DNA of 64,000 nucleotides from Burkholderia ubonensis (GTDB lineage: Bacteria > Pseudomonadota > Gammaproteobacteria > Burkholderiales > Burkholderiaceae), in contig NZ_CP013420.1 in the NCBI RefSeq assembly GCF_001718695.1, positions 496,001 to 560,000 of the forward strand. Reading direction: 5' to 3'. Under the pieces are notes generated by a model, which saw only the letters and a program-made list of their open reading frames with translations, ran no database searches and had not been told where the DNA came from. Positions within the stretch are counted from its first letter, which is position 1, and each line of letters starts with the position of its first letter. The position numbers were made by a program, and so were the translations under genes. Shown here piece by piece: positions 1-9,271 of the stretch.

Positions 1-1
1 C

Positions 2-133
2 GACATCAACCCGGCGGCCAATGCGATGAGCGCGAACGACGCGCTCGGCTCGGCCGGCGTGGCGGGCCTGGCGCCGCCGCCCGTGACCGCGCAGGAGAAG
101 CAGCAGATCATGGACATGTTCGAGAGCAAGTAA
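2..133 (+). CDS. C-terminal fragment of an unrecognised protein
   Basis: The window opens inside a coding frame that gives 43 residues and stops at TAA (131-133). The tail is Ala/Pro-rich and ends in a charged stretch, EKQQIMDMFESK. A strong terminator follows 25 bases later, which supports a real gene end. I do not recognise the family from this fragment and the start is outside the window. Confidence 0.6.
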   Translation, partial: DINPAANAMSANDALGSAGVAGLAPPPVTAQEKQQIMDMFESK

Positions 134-157
134 GCGGAACACTGACGTGTCGACTGC

Positions 158-187
158 AACGGGCGCCTTCGGGCGCCCGTTTCGTTT
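158..187 (+). terminator. Rho-independent terminator with UUCG loop
   Basis: ACGGGCGCC and GGCGCCCGT form a 9-10 bp GC-rich stem closed by a TTCG tetraloop (168-171), followed by a short T-rich run. It sits directly after the partial gene that ends at 133 and should end its transcript. Confidence 0.85.
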
Positions 188-479
188 GCGTGCGGCCGCG
201 CGTCGACGTCGATCGCGAACCCGAGCAGACCGGCGGTCGGGTGCCGGCGCGACGCGCACGCCGATGGTTCGATGGTTCGTGTGAGGAATCGCCCGCGCTA
301 CGCGTGGCGGATCGCCGCGATGCAACGGACGGCGATGATCGGGATCACGAAGGGTCGGGTGCGCCGCGCAAAGCGCCGAGGGATCGCGTTCGCCGGCCGC
401 ATCTGCCTATTTTGCGTCCGGCCCCGTGCGCGCACGTAAAACGCTGCGCGCTCAACCACTTGCGGAGAGGTGCGGCGGG

Positions 480-514
480 TTATCAACAGGGCTGTCAACA
501 AAAACTGGGGATAA
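480..514. promoter_or_regulatory. Inverted pair of DnaA-box-like 9-mers
   Basis: TTATCAACA (480-488, plus) and TTATCCCCA (506-514, minus) each match the DnaA consensus TTATCCACA at 8 of 9 positions. The flanks GGGTTATC (477-484) and GATAACCC (510-517) also form an 8-bp inverted repeat. It lies 22 bp beyond the stop of the dehydratase gene on the minus strand, so it may equally act as an mRNA 3' hairpin. Confidence 0.3.
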
Positions 515-535
515 CCCTGAGCGTCGCGAGCGCGT

Positions 536-1552
536 TCAGCGCTGCAACTGCGCGTGCGCGAGGTGCATGCCGAGCGTGACCGGATCGGTGTTGGTGCCCG
601 ACAGCAGCACGCCGACCCGCTTGCCCTGCAGCGTCTCGCGCAGCGGGCCGAGCAGGGCGGCCATCGCCGCCGCGCAGGCCGGCTCGATGGCGACCTTCAG
701 GTGCGAGAACAGGTACAGCATCGCCGTGCGCAGCGCGTCGTCCGAGACGGTGACGATGCTGTCGATGTGGCGGCGGCACAGCTGGTAGCTGTATTCCTCG
801 GTGTGCGGCGCCATCAGCGAATCGGCGATCGTGTGCATCGCGGCCATCTTGACCGTGTGGTTGGCCGCGAAGCTGCGGCTCATTGCGTCGGCGCCGTCAG
901 GCTCGACGCCATACACGTGCACGCGCGGATTCGCGAGCCGCAGCGCGGTCGACACGCCGGCCGCGAGCCCGCCGCCGCCGATCGGCACGATCACCGCGTC
1001 GAGGTCGGGTGTCTGCGTCGCCCATTCGTAGCCGAGCGTCGCGGTGCCGAGGATGGTGTGATAGCCGTTGAACGGATGGATGAAGAAGCGGCCTTCCTCG
1101 GCCTCGATCCGGCGCACCAGATCGAACGCCTGCGACGCGCTCGCCGCCAGCACGACCTCCGCGCGGTACTGCTTGCATTGCGCGATGCGCGTCGGGCTCG
1201 CGGTATGGAACATCACGACCTTTGCGCTGCTGCCGAGCCGCATCGCCGCATACGCGACCGCCGCCGCATGGTTGCCGGCCGACACGCAGGTGACCCCGGC
1301 ATTGCGGCGCGCCTCGTCGAGCGCGAGCAGGTGCGTGAACGCGCCGCGCGCCTTGAAGCTGCCGCTGGCCTGCAGCAGTTCGAACTTGAAGTTGACGTGC
1401 GTGCCTTCGAGCGAAGGCAGGTCGGCGCGCTCGAACACCGGTGTGCGCGAGACCCATGGCGACAGCGCGAAGTGCTGCGCGGCGATTTCGTCGAGCGTCG
1501 GGATCGGCTCGCCGTCGATCGTGTGGGCGGTGCCCTGTTGTGGTGTCGACAT
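536..1552 (-). CDS. PLP-dependent threonine/serine dehydratase
   Basis: The protein is 338 aa and belongs to the fold-type II PLP enzymes that deaminate L-threonine or L-serine to the 2-oxo acid plus ammonia. The Schiff-base lysine lies in SGSFKARGA (K67), the asparagine loop is SAGNHA, and the phosphate-binding loop is GGGGLAAG. There is no C-terminal ACT regulatory domain, so this is the short catabolic or racemase-like type rather than biosynthetic IlvA (about 500 aa). The gene is the last of a minus-strand series after mfd and the deacetylase at 1614-2843, with a 61-bp gap. Exact substrate (Thr, Ser, or hydroxyaspartate-like) cannot be fixed from sequence. Confidence 0.88.
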   Translation of the reverse strand: MSTPQQGTAHTIDGEPIPTLDEIAAQHFALSPWVSRTPVFERADLPSLEGTHVNFKFELLQASGSFKARGAFTHLLALDEARRNAGVTCVSAGNHAAAVAYAAMRLGSSAKVVMFHTASPTRIAQCKQYRAEVVLAASASQAFDLVRRIEAEEGRFFIHPFNGYHTILGTATLGYEWATQTPDLDAVIVPIGGGGLAAGVSTALRLANPRVHVYGVEPDGADAMSRSFAANHTVKMAAMHTIADSLMAPHTEEYSYQLCRRHIDSIVTVSDDALRTAMLYLFSHLKVAIEPACAAAMAALLGPLRETLQGKRVGVLLSGTNTDPVTLGMHLAHAQLQR

Positions 1553-1613
1553 GGCCTGGCGTGTGGGGGGAGTGAACCGGCCCGCCCACGCGAGCCGGCG
1601 TGGCGGGAAACGG

Positions 1614-2843
1614 TCAGTGCGCGTCGACCGACATGCTGCGGATGAACTTGCGCAGGAACTGCTCGCATTCGGCCAGTTGCGCGAGCTCCACGTACTCGTT
1701 CGGCTTGTGCGCCTGCTCGATGTAGCCGGGCCCGCACACGACGCTCGGGATGCCCGCGCGTTCGAACAGGCCGGCCTCGGTGCCGTACGCGACCTTGCGC
1801 TTGTCCTGGTCGGCGGTCAGCGCGCGCACGAGCTGCGTGATCGCCGCCTGCTCGGTCGCGTCGAGACCGGGCGCCGCGGCGATCTTCGAGAATTCGATCG
1901 CCGCGTTCGGATGCTCGCGCCGCATCTGCGGCAGCAGCGTTTCCTGCGCATAGGCTTCGATGCGCGCGAAGATCGGCTCCGGATCGAGCGTCGGCAGGTT
2001 GCGGAATTCGAAATCGAAACGGCATTCGGCCGGCACCGTGTTGATCGCGTTGCCGCCCTGGATCGTGCTCGTCTGCGCGGTCGAGAACGGCACGTCGTAG
2101 AGCGCGTCGAACGGGCCTTCGGCGCGGAATCGGTCGGCGATGTCGCGGATGTGGCAGATGAGGCGCGCCGCGTATTCGATCGCGTTCAGCCCCTTCGGCG
2201 TCAGCGACGAGTGCGCCGCGTGGCCGCGCACGCAGCAGCGGTACGCGTTGATGCCCTTGTGCGCGATGATCGGGCGCATCCCGGTCGGCTCGCCGACGAT
2301 GCAGCCGGACGGCTTCACGCCGCGCCTGACCAGATCCGCGATCATCAGCGGCGCGCCCGCGCAGCCGATTTCCTCGTCGTAGGACAGCGCGAAATGGATC
2401 GGCTTCGCGAGCTTCGCCGCCTGCATCTCGGGCAGCAGCGCGAGCGCCGCGCCGATGAAGCCCTTCATGTCGCAGGTGCCGCGGCCGTACAGGCGGCCGT
2501 CGCGGAGTTCCGGCCGGAACGGGTCGCTGTCCCACTGCTGGCCGTCGACGGGCACGACGTCGGTATGCCCGGACAGCACGATGCCGCCGTCGGTCGCGCC
2601 GTCATGCGCGGGGACGGTCGCGAACAGGTTGGCCCAGCCTTTGCGCGGATCGTGCGTGATCACGGACGCGATGCCCCGCGCGGCGAGCGCGTCGCGCACC
2701 GTTTCGATCAGGCCGAGGTTCGGCACGCGGCTCGTCGTGTCCATCGAAACGAGCTGCGTGATCCACGGCAGGCTGACGAGCGATGCGTCGTCGTGGTCGA
2801 CATGGTCGGCAGCGGCCGGCGCCGTCGCGTCGAGGGTGGGCAT
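1614..2843 (-). CDS. argE: Acetylornithine deacetylase (M20 family)
   Basis: The 409-aa protein is a zinc-dependent M20/DapE-ArgE hydrolase that removes the acetyl group of N-acetylornithine in arginine synthesis. Metal-ligand motifs are in order: SGHTDVVPVDG (H93, D95), CDMKGFIG, and the catalytic glutamate pair in SYDEEIGC. The length fits ArgE (about 380-410 aa). The chosen ATG is preceded by CGGAG. It lies downstream of the mfd terminator on the same strand. Related M20 amidases cannot be fully excluded, but the GHTDVVPVDG and DMKGF signatures favour ArgE. Confidence 0.88.
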   Translation of the reverse strand: MPTLDATAPAAADHVDHDDASLVSLPWITQLVSMDTTSRVPNLGLIETVRDALAARGIASVITHDPRKGWANLFATVPAHDGATDGGIVLSGHTDVVPVDGQQWDSDPFRPELRDGRLYGRGTCDMKGFIGAALALLPEMQAAKLAKPIHFALSYDEEIGCAGAPLMIADLVRRGVKPSGCIVGEPTGMRPIIAHKGINAYRCCVRGHAAHSSLTPKGLNAIEYAARLICHIRDIADRFRAEGPFDALYDVPFSTAQTSTIQGGNAINTVPAECRFDFEFRNLPTLDPEPIFARIEAYAQETLLPQMRREHPNAAIEFSKIAAAPGLDATEQAAITQLVRALTADQDKRKVAYGTEAGLFERAGIPSVVCGPGYIEQAHKPNEYVELAQLAECEQFLRKFIRSMSVDAH

Positions 2844-2880
2844 GGCTCAACTCCGTCGGATGAATGCGAAAATCATACTC

Positions 2881-2911
2881 AAAAACGCTGCGGCCCGCTC
2901 TCGCGGGCCGC
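2881..2911 (-). terminator. Terminator of mfd
   Basis: Read on the minus strand, GCGGCCCGC-GAGA-GCGGGCCGC forms a perfect 9-bp stem (2890-2911) followed by AGCGTTTTT. It lies 56 bp after the mfd stop codon and separates mfd from argE. Confidence 0.85.
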
Positions 2912-2966
2912 GATGCGCTGCAGCAACGCGGCGCTTTTCGGGTCGGCGGGCCGCCGAAGCGGCCGC

Positions 2967-5900
2967 TCAGCGCGATGCGGCGGCCGCGTCCTGCCGGTTC
3001 GAATGACCGAGCGCGCGCAGCGTCTCCTTGATCGTCGACACGCGGACCGCGAGATCCGGCGAGCGCGTCTCGATCCGCAGCTTGTCCTGTCCCGCGAGCT
3101 TGATGTGGCGATGCTTCTGCACCATCTCGATGATCCGCATCGGATCGATCGGCGGATTCGGCACGAACTGCAGCCCGATCGCGACCTCGCTCGCATCGAT
3201 CTTCGTGATCCCGAGCGGCTTCGCGGCGAGCCGCAGCCGGTGCGTCTCGACGAGCGCGTGCGCCTGCGGCGGCATCTTGCCGAAGCGGTCGATCAGCTCT
3301 TCCTGGATGCCGTCGATCGCGTCGCCGTGCTCGCAGTTCGCGAGGCGCTTGTACAGCGACAGCCGCTCCTGCACGTCCGCGCAGTAGTCGGCCGGCAGGA
3401 TCGCGGGCGCGTGCAGGTTGATCTCGGTCGTCGCGGCGAGCGGGGCGGTGAGGTCGGGCTCCTTGCCGTTCTTCAGCGCCTTCACCGCGTCGTTCAGCAT
3501 CTCCGTGTACAGCTGGAAGCCGATCTCGTGGATCTCGCCCGACTGCTTGTCGCCGAGCACCTCGCCGGTGCCGCGGATCTCGAGGTCGTGCATCGCGAGG
3601 TAGAAGCCCGAGCCGAGCTCCTCCATCTGCTGGATCGCTTCCAGCCGGCGCTGCGCCTGCTTGGTCAGCGCCTGCGGATCGTGGACGAGCAGGTACGCAT
3701 ACGCCTGGTGGTGCGAGCGGCCGACGCGGCCGCGCAGCTGGTGCAGCTGCGCGAGGCCGAACTTGTCCGAGCGGTGCATGATGATCGTGTTCGCGCTCGG
3801 CACGTCGATGCCGGTCTCGATGATCGTCGTGCACAGCAGCACGTTCGCGCGCTGCGCGACGAAATCGCGCATCACGCGCTCGAGCTCGCGCTCGTGCATC
3901 TGGCCGTGCGCGATCGCGATGCGCGCCTCGGGCACCAGCTCCTCCAGCATCGCCTTGCGGTTCTCGATCGTCTCGACCTCGTTGTGCAGGAAGTACACCT
4001 GGCCGCCGCGCTTCAGCTCGCGCAGCATCGCCTCGCGGATCACGCTTTCCTCCTCGCGGCGCACGAAGGTCTTGATCGCGAGCCGCTTCTGCGGCGCGGT
4101 GGCGATCACCGAGAAGTCGCGCAGGCCCTCGAGCGCCATCCCGAGCGTGCGGGGAATCGGCGTCGCGGTCAGCGTCAGCACGTCGACCTCCGCGCGCAGC
4201 GCCTTCAGCGCTTCCTTCTGGCGCACGCCGAAGCGGTGCTCCTCGTCGATGATCACGAGGCCGAGGCGCTTGAACTGCACGTCCGACGACAGCAGCTTGT
4301 GCATGCCGATCACGATGTCGACGCTGCCTTCGTTGATCTGCGCGATCGCCGCGTTGACTTCCTTCGCGGTCTTGAAGCGCGACAGCTCGACGATCCGCAC
4401 CGGCCAGTCGGCGAAGCGGTCCGCGAAGGTCTGCGTGTGCTGCTCGGCGAGCAGCGTGGTCGGCGACAGCAGCGCGACCTGCTTGCCGCCCAGCACCGCG
4501 ATGAACGCGGCGCGCAGCGCGACTTCCGTCTTGCCGAAGCCGACGTCGCCGCACACGAGGCGGTCCATCGGCTTGCCGCTCGTCATGTCGCCGATCACGG
4601 CCGCGATCGCCGCGGCCTGGTCCGGCGTCTCCTCGAAGCCGAAGCTCTCCGCGAACTTCACGTAGTCGCGCGGGTCGAGCGCGAACGCGTGGCCCTCGCG
4701 GGCCGCGCGGCGCGCGTACAGGTTCAGCAGTTCGGCCGCGGTGTCGCGGATCTGCTGCGCGGCCTTGCGCTTCGCGCGCTCCCACTGGCCCGAGCCGAGC
4801 GCGTGCAGCGGCGCGCTGTCCGGATCGGCGCCGCTGTAGCGCGAGATCACGTGCAATTGCGCGACCGGCACGTAGAGCTTGCTGTCGCCCGCGTATTCGA
4901 GATGCAGGAATTCCGTCTCGCCTTCGCCGAGATCCATCGACACGAGGCCCATGTAGCGGCCGATGCCGTGCTGCGCGTGCACGACCGGGTCGCCGACCTT
5001 CAGCTCGGACAGGTCGCGCACCATCGCGTCGACGTTGCTCGCCTGCTCCTGGCGGCGGCGCCCCGCGCGGCGGCCGAGCGCGCCGTACAGCTCGGTCTCG
5101 GTGACGATCGCATAGCCTTCGCCCGGCACCGCGAAGCCGCTGGACAGCGGCGCGACGCCGAGCGCGAAGCGGTCGTCGCTCGCGAGCCAGCCGGCGAAGT
5201 GGTCGTTCGACGCCGGCCGCAGATGGTGCTCGGCGAGCAGCTGCAGGATCGTTTCGCGGCGGCCGGCCGATTCGACGGTCAGCAGCACGCGCTTGCCCGA
5301 CGTGTCGATGAACGTGCGCAGCGCGACGAGCGGATCGTCGGCATGGCGGTCGACCGTGAGCTCGGGCAGGCCGGTCGCCCAGCCGCCCGCCGGCTGCGCG
5401 GGCAGCACGACGCGCGCGAACGGCTTCGCGAACGCGAAGAAATCCTCGTCCGACAGGAACAGGCGCTGCGGCTCGAGGATCGGCCGCTCGCGGTCGTGCG
5501 ACAGGAACGCGTGGCGCTGCTTCGTGTCGGCGGTGAAGCGGCGGATCGCCGCGTCGAGGTCGCCCGTGAACACGAGGTGCGCGCCCTGCGGCAGGTAGTG
5601 GAACAGCGTCGCCGTTTCGTCGAAGAACAGCGGCAGGTAATACTCGATGCCGGCCGACGGCACGCCGTTGCCGATGTCCTTGTAGATCGGCGCGCGGCTC
5701 GGGTCGCCTTCGAAGGTCTCGCGCCAGCGGCTGCGGAACGCGGTGCGCGCGGCCTCGTCGAACGGGAATTCGCGGCCCGGCAGCAGACGCACGTCGCGCA
5801 CCGGGTAGAGGCTGCGCTGCGTGTCCGGATCGAACGCGCGGATCGAGTCGACCTGGTCGTCGAACAGGTCGATCCGGTACGGCAGCGGCGAGCCCATCGG

Positions 5901-6443
5901 GAACAGGTCGATCAGCGAGCCGCGCACGCAGTATTCGCCGGGCCGCACGACCTGGCTCACGTGCTCGTAGCCGGCGAGCGTGAGCTGCGCCTTCAGCTTC
6001 GCCTCGTCGAGCCGCTCGCCCTGCGCGAACGCGAACGTGTAGGCCGCCATGAACGACGCGGGCGGCATCCGGTACAGCGCGGTCGTCGCCGGCACGAGCA
6101 GCACGTCGCAGCGTCCTTCGCCGAGGTCGTGCAGCGTGGCGAGCCGCTCGGACACGAGGTCCTGGTGCGGCGAGAACGTGTCGTACGGCAGCGTTTCCCA
6201 GTCCGGCAGCAGGCGCACGCGCGCGTCGGGGGAGAAGTAGCCGATCTCCTGCGCGAGGCGCTGCGCGTCGACCGCGTTCGCGCAGATCACCGCGAGCAGC
6301 GGCAGGTCGTGGCGATTGTCGGCAAGATAGCGGGCGATGGCGAGCGCATCGGCGGAGCCGTGGGCGCCGTCGAAGGCGAAGCGCTGGCCGGGCTTGACGC
6401 GTGCGACGGGCGACGCGAACGGGTTGGAAGCGTTGTCTGGCAT
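2967..6443 (-). CDS. mfd: Transcription-repair coupling factor Mfd
   Basis: This 1158-aa cytoplasmic translocase (E. coli Mfd is 1148 aa) removes RNA polymerase stalled at DNA lesions and recruits UvrA. The N-terminal UvrB-like module comes first, then the RNA-polymerase-interacting domain (around residues 480-560, with GDPVVHAQHGIGRYMG), then the RecG-like motor with Walker A GDVGFGKT and the DEEH box in IIDEEHRFGV, and motif VI QLRGRVGRS. The C-terminal TRCF domain is present. It is divergent from ispD, and a TATAAT on the minus strand at 6510-6505 sits about 60 bases upstream of the ATG. A huge overlapping frame on the plus strand is an artefact of GC bias. Confidence 0.97.
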   Translation of the reverse strand: MPDNASNPFASPVARVKPGQRFAFDGAHGSADALAIARYLADNRHDLPLLAVICANAVDAQRLAQEIGYFSPDARVRLLPDWETLPYDTFSPHQDLVSERLATLHDLGEGRCDVLLVPATTALYRMPPASFMAAYTFAFAQGERLDEAKLKAQLTLAGYEHVSQVVRPGEYCVRGSLIDLFPMGSPLPYRIDLFDDQVDSIRAFDPDTQRSLYPVRDVRLLPGREFPFDEAARTAFRSRWRETFEGDPSRAPIYKDIGNGVPSAGIEYYLPLFFDETATLFHYLPQGAHLVFTGDLDAAIRRFTADTKQRHAFLSHDRERPILEPQRLFLSDEDFFAFAKPFARVVLPAQPAGGWATGLPELTVDRHADDPLVALRTFIDTSGKRVLLTVESAGRRETILQLLAEHHLRPASNDHFAGWLASDDRFALGVAPLSSGFAVPGEGYAIVTETELYGALGRRAGRRRQEQASNVDAMVRDLSELKVGDPVVHAQHGIGRYMGLVSMDLGEGETEFLHLEYAGDSKLYVPVAQLHVISRYSGADPDSAPLHALGSGQWERAKRKAAQQIRDTAAELLNLYARRAAREGHAFALDPRDYVKFAESFGFEETPDQAAAIAAVIGDMTSGKPMDRLVCGDVGFGKTEVALRAAFIAVLGGKQVALLSPTTLLAEQHTQTFADRFADWPVRIVELSRFKTAKEVNAAIAQINEGSVDIVIGMHKLLSSDVQFKRLGLVIIDEEHRFGVRQKEALKALRAEVDVLTLTATPIPRTLGMALEGLRDFSVIATAPQKRLAIKTFVRREEESVIREAMLRELKRGGQVYFLHNEVETIENRKAMLEELVPEARIAIAHGQMHERELERVMRDFVAQRANVLLCTTIIETGIDVPSANTIIMHRSDKFGLAQLHQLRGRVGRSHHQAYAYLLVHDPQALTKQAQRRLEAIQQMEELGSGFYLAMHDLEIRGTGEVLGDKQSGEIHEIGFQLYTEMLNDAVKALKNGKEPDLTAPLAATTEINLHAPAILPADYCADVQERLSLYKRLANCEHGDAIDGIQEELIDRFGKMPPQAHALVETHRLRLAAKPLGITKIDASEVAIGLQFVPNPPIDPMRIIEMVQKHRHIKLAGQDKLRIETRSPDLAVRVSTIKETLRALGHSNRQDAAAASR

Positions 6444-6499
6444 AGGGACGGCAGGGTAGCGGGCGCGAGGCGCATCGCGGTGCGCCGGTCGAGACGAAA

Positions 6500-6515
6500 G
6501 ACCTATTATAAAATC
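6500..6515. promoter_or_regulatory. Divergent mfd/ispD promoter region, -10 elements
   Basis: The only AT-rich patch between the divergent genes reads CTATTATAAAAT. On the minus strand it contains a perfect TATAAT (6510-6505) suited to mfd; on the plus strand TATTAT (6504-6509) suits ispD. I see no good -35 for either, so the assignment rests on the -10 match and position. Confidence 0.45.
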
Positions 6516-6550
6516 CGCTTCTCGATTTCACCTTTCCGGCGTTTCATTTC

Positions 6551-7261
6551 GTGACTCCCCGACTCTTTGCCCTGATTCCCTGCGCCGGCACGGGCAGCCG
6601 TTCCGGCTCGGCCGTGCCGAAGCAATACCGCACGCTCGCCGGGCGCGCGCTCCTGCATTACACGCTCGCCGCGTTCGACGGGTGCAGCGAGTTCGCGCAG
6701 ACGCTCGTCGTCCTCGCGCCCGACGACACGCATTTCGACGCGCGCCGCTTTGCCGGCCTGCGCTTCGCGGTGCGCCGCTGCGGCGGCGCGTCCCGGCAGG
6801 CGTCGGTGCTGAACGGCCTCCTGGAGCTGACCGAATTCGGCGCGACCGACCACGACTGGGTGCTCGTGCACGACGCCGCGCGCCCCGGCATCACGCCGCA
6901 GCTGATCCGCACGTTGGTTGTGACGCTGAAGGACGACCCGGTCGGCGGGATCGTCGCGCTGCCGGTCGCGGATACGTTGAAGCGCGTGCCGGCCGGCGGC
7001 GACGCGATCGCGCGCACCGAGTCGCGCGACGCGCTGTGGCAGGCGCAGACCCCGCAGATGTTCCGCATCGGCATGCTGCGCGAAGCGATCCTGCAGGCGC
7101 AGCGGGAAGGGCACGACCTGACCGACGAGGCGAGCGCGATCGAATGGGCCGGCCATACGCCGCGCGTCGTGCAGGGCAGCCTGCGCAACTTCAAGGTCAC
7201 GTATCCGGAAGACTTCGCGCTGGCGGAAGCGATCCTCGCGCGCGCCCCGCAATCCACCTGA
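6551..7261 (+). CDS. ispD: 2-C-methyl-D-erythritol 4-phosphate cytidylyltransferase
   Basis: The 236-aa enzyme couples MEP to CTP, the third step of the MEP isoprenoid pathway. The nucleotide-binding signature [15 protein letters not shown] is at residues 10-26 (K24), and [10 protein letters not shown], the conserved Asp-containing loop, follows. Translation starts at GTG (6551). Length matches the family (about 230 aa). It is followed after 28 bp by ispF, the usual pairing in proteobacteria. Confidence 0.96.
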   Translation: MTPRLFALIPCAGTGSRSGSAVPKQYRTLAGRALLHYTLAAFDGCSEFAQTLVVLAPDDTHFDARRFAGLRFAVRRCGGASRQASVLNGLLELTEFGATDHDWVLVHDAARPGITPQLIRTLVVTLKDDPVGGIVALPVADTLKRVPAGGDAIARTESRDALWQAQTPQMFRIGMLREAILQAQREGHDLTDEASAIEWAGHTPRVVQGSLRNFKVTYPEDFALAEAILARAPQST

Positions 7262-7289
7262 CCCCCACTCAATCTCAATCGGAACACGC

Positions 7290-7775
7290 ATGGATTTCAG
7301 AATCGGACAAGGCTACGACGTGCACCAGCTCGTCCCGGGGCGCCCCCTCATCATCGGCGGCGTGACGATTCCGTACGAGCGCGGCCTGCTCGGCCACTCG
7401 GACGCGGACGTGCTGCTGCACGCGCTCACCGACGCGCTGTTCGGCGCGGCGGCGCTCGGCGACATCGGCCGCCACTTCTCCGACACCGACGCGGCCTTCA
7501 AGGGCGCGGACAGCCGCGTGCTGCTGCGCGAATGCGCGGCGCGCGTGAAGGCAGCGGGCTTCACGATCCGGAACGTCGACAGCACCGTGATCGCGCAGGC
7601 GCCGAAGCTCGCGCCGCATATCGACGGGATGCGCGCGAACATCGCCGAGGATCTCGGCCTGCCGCTCGAGCGCGTGAACGTGAAGGCGAAGACCAACGAG
7701 AAGCTCGGCTATCTCGGCCGCGGCGAGGGCATCGAGGCGCAGGCCGCCGCGCTGCTGGTGAAGCAGGGCGGCTGA
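7290..7775 (+). CDS. ispF: 2-C-methyl-D-erythritol 2,4-cyclodiphosphate synthase
   Basis: The 161-aa trimeric, metal-dependent enzyme cyclises CDP-ME 2-phosphate to MEcPP with loss of CMP. Zinc ligands are in the N-terminal GYDVHQL (D10, H12) and in the [13 protein letters not shown] loop; the C-terminal [16 protein letters not shown] is the family hallmark. It lies downstream of ispD in the same operon and upstream of a bidirectional terminator. Confidence 0.97.
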   Translation: MDFRIGQGYDVHQLVPGRPLIIGGVTIPYERGLLGHSDADVLLHALTDALFGAAALGDIGRHFSDTDAAFKGADSRVLLRECAARVKAAGFTIRNVDSTVIAQAPKLAPHIDGMRANIAEDLGLPLERVNVKAKTNEKLGYLGRGEGIEAQAAALLVKQGG

Positions 7776-7845
7776 CGGGCCGCGGCGGGGCTGGCTCGCG
7801 CGACAGCGCGGCGACGCAGCCCGCGCTGCAAACGCTTGCGGAAAT

Positions 7846-7884
7846 GAAAAACGCCACGCGGGGCAGGCCCGCGTGGCGTTTTTG
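7846..7884. terminator. Bidirectional terminator between ispF and ahpD
   Basis: AAAAACGCCACGCGGG and CCCGCGTGGCGTTTTT pair over 12 bp plus an A/T extension, with a 5-base loop (7863-7867). A tract on one side and T tract on the other allow it to stop both the plus-strand ispF and minus-strand ahpD transcripts. Confidence 0.9.
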
Positions 7885-7920
7885 CTGGTTGCGCGCGCCG
7901 TGCGGCTCGCGCGGCGCGCC

Positions 7921-8448
7921 TTATTCGCCTTCGGCGGCGATCACCTGCGCGGCGGCGTTGATCACCGACGCGATGCGGCCGACGTCGCGCAGCTGCGTGA
8001 CGGTCATGCCTTGTTCGTTCTTCAGCAGCGCATAGTGCGACTTCACGCAGAAGTGGCACTTGCCGACGATCGACGCGGCGAGCGCATACATCTCGAACTT
8101 GCGCTTGTCGACGCCGCCGTGCGACGCATACGCGCCCATCCGCAGCTCGGCGCGCTGGGTCTTCAGGTCGGCGTCGTCGGCCATCTCGACATACGGATAC
8201 CAGGCGTTGTTCATCCCCATCAGCGCGGCCGCGGTCAGCGCCGCGTTGGTTTCCTCGGGCGACAGCACGCCGGCTTCGCGGATCGTCTTCACGATCGCCG
8301 TGCTCTTGGCCGCGAACGCCGCCGCCAGCGCGACGCCGACCGCGTCGTTGCCTTCGAGCGATGAGCGCGAGATCGTGCCGTCGAGGTTCAGGCGAATGTC
8401 CTTCGCGTAGTCGGGGATACGTGCCTTAATCGAGTCGATGAATTCCAT
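7921..8448 (-). CDS. ahpD: Alkylhydroperoxidase AhpD
   Basis: The 175-aa all-helical thiol peroxidase and AhpC-reducing adaptor carries the CxxC pair in KCHFCVKSH (C131, C134). The proton-relay residues known from the mycobacterial enzyme are present too: E119 and H138. The length is typical. It is encoded directly downstream of ahpC (76-bp gap), so the two proteins probably form one peroxide-reducing system, as in mycobacteria. Confidence 0.96.
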   Translation of the reverse strand: MEFIDSIKARIPDYAKDIRLNLDGTISRSSLEGNDAVGVALAAAFAAKSTAIVKTIREAGVLSPEETNAALTAAALMGMNNAWYPYVEMADDADLKTQRAELRMGAYASHGGVDKRKFEMYALAASIVGKCHFCVKSHYALLKNEQGMTVTQLRDVGRIASVINAAAQVIAAEGE

Positions 8449-8473
8449 TGATATCTCCTATGGGTTGGCCGTT

Positions 8474-8509
8474 AAAAAAGCCCGCAGGCAGCAAGTGCGC
8501 CACGGGCTT
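8474..8509 (-). terminator. Terminator or attenuator between ahpC and ahpD
   Basis: On the minus strand AAGCCCG and CGGGCTT form a stem with an internal loop, followed by TTTTTT. It lies just after the ahpC stop codon and before ahpD, so it would reduce ahpD expression relative to ahpC. Confidence 0.7.
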
Positions 8510-8524
8510 CGTGCATCGATGCGC

Positions 8525-9073
<549 letters not shown>

Positions 9074-9164
9074 GCGGCTACTCCTGTATGAATGAATGAG
9101 TTGGGAAGAAGACTTGAGTCAAGCTACCTCGGTGCTGCAACGGTGATGTGACAGCATGGGGAAG

Positions 9165-9193
9165 ACTATAACACTATTGACTGAACGCCTCAA
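9165..9193 (-). promoter_or_regulatory. ahpC sigma-70 promoter
   Basis: Read on the minus strand, TTGAGG (9193-9188) and TATAGT (9170-9165) are separated by exactly 17 bases. The start of ahpC is about 90 bases downstream. The weak -35 agrees with dependence on an activator. Confidence 0.6.
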
Positions 9194-9241
9194 TAGATTT
9201 TGACTAACGACCCTCATAGATTTTGTCAACCGGGTCGATAG
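9166..9241. promoter_or_regulatory. OxyR-like ATAG/CTAT half-sites upstream of ahpC
   Basis: CTAT at 9166 and 9174 and ATAG at 9193, 9216 and 9238 lie around and upstream of the ahpC -35. The ATAG elements are spaced 23 and 22 bases, about two helical turns, and two of them sit in an imperfect 18-base direct repeat (9192-9209 and 9215-9232) sharing ATAGATTTTG. OxyR is known to contact ATAG half-sites on one face of the helix upstream of ahpC promoters; the assignment here is inference. Confidence 0.45.
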
Positions 9242-9271
9242 TGTGCGGCGCAATACGCGTGCCTGTGCGCG

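Larger units (their letters stand above)
134..535. other. Intergenic region, no gene seen
   Basis: Between the partial gene and the dehydratase stop codon there is no convincing coding frame; the short ORFs here have no SD sequence or recognisable product. It contains the terminator at 158-187 and, near its right end, an inverted pair of DnaA-box-like 9-mers (480-514). Confidence 0.5.

Noticed and set aside
1068..6554. A 1828-codon open frame on the plus strand opposite argE and mfd.
   Set aside because: It is fully antisense to well-recognised genes, has a composition of Arg/Ala/Val/His/Glu typical of the reversed frame of GC-rich genes, and contains no domain.
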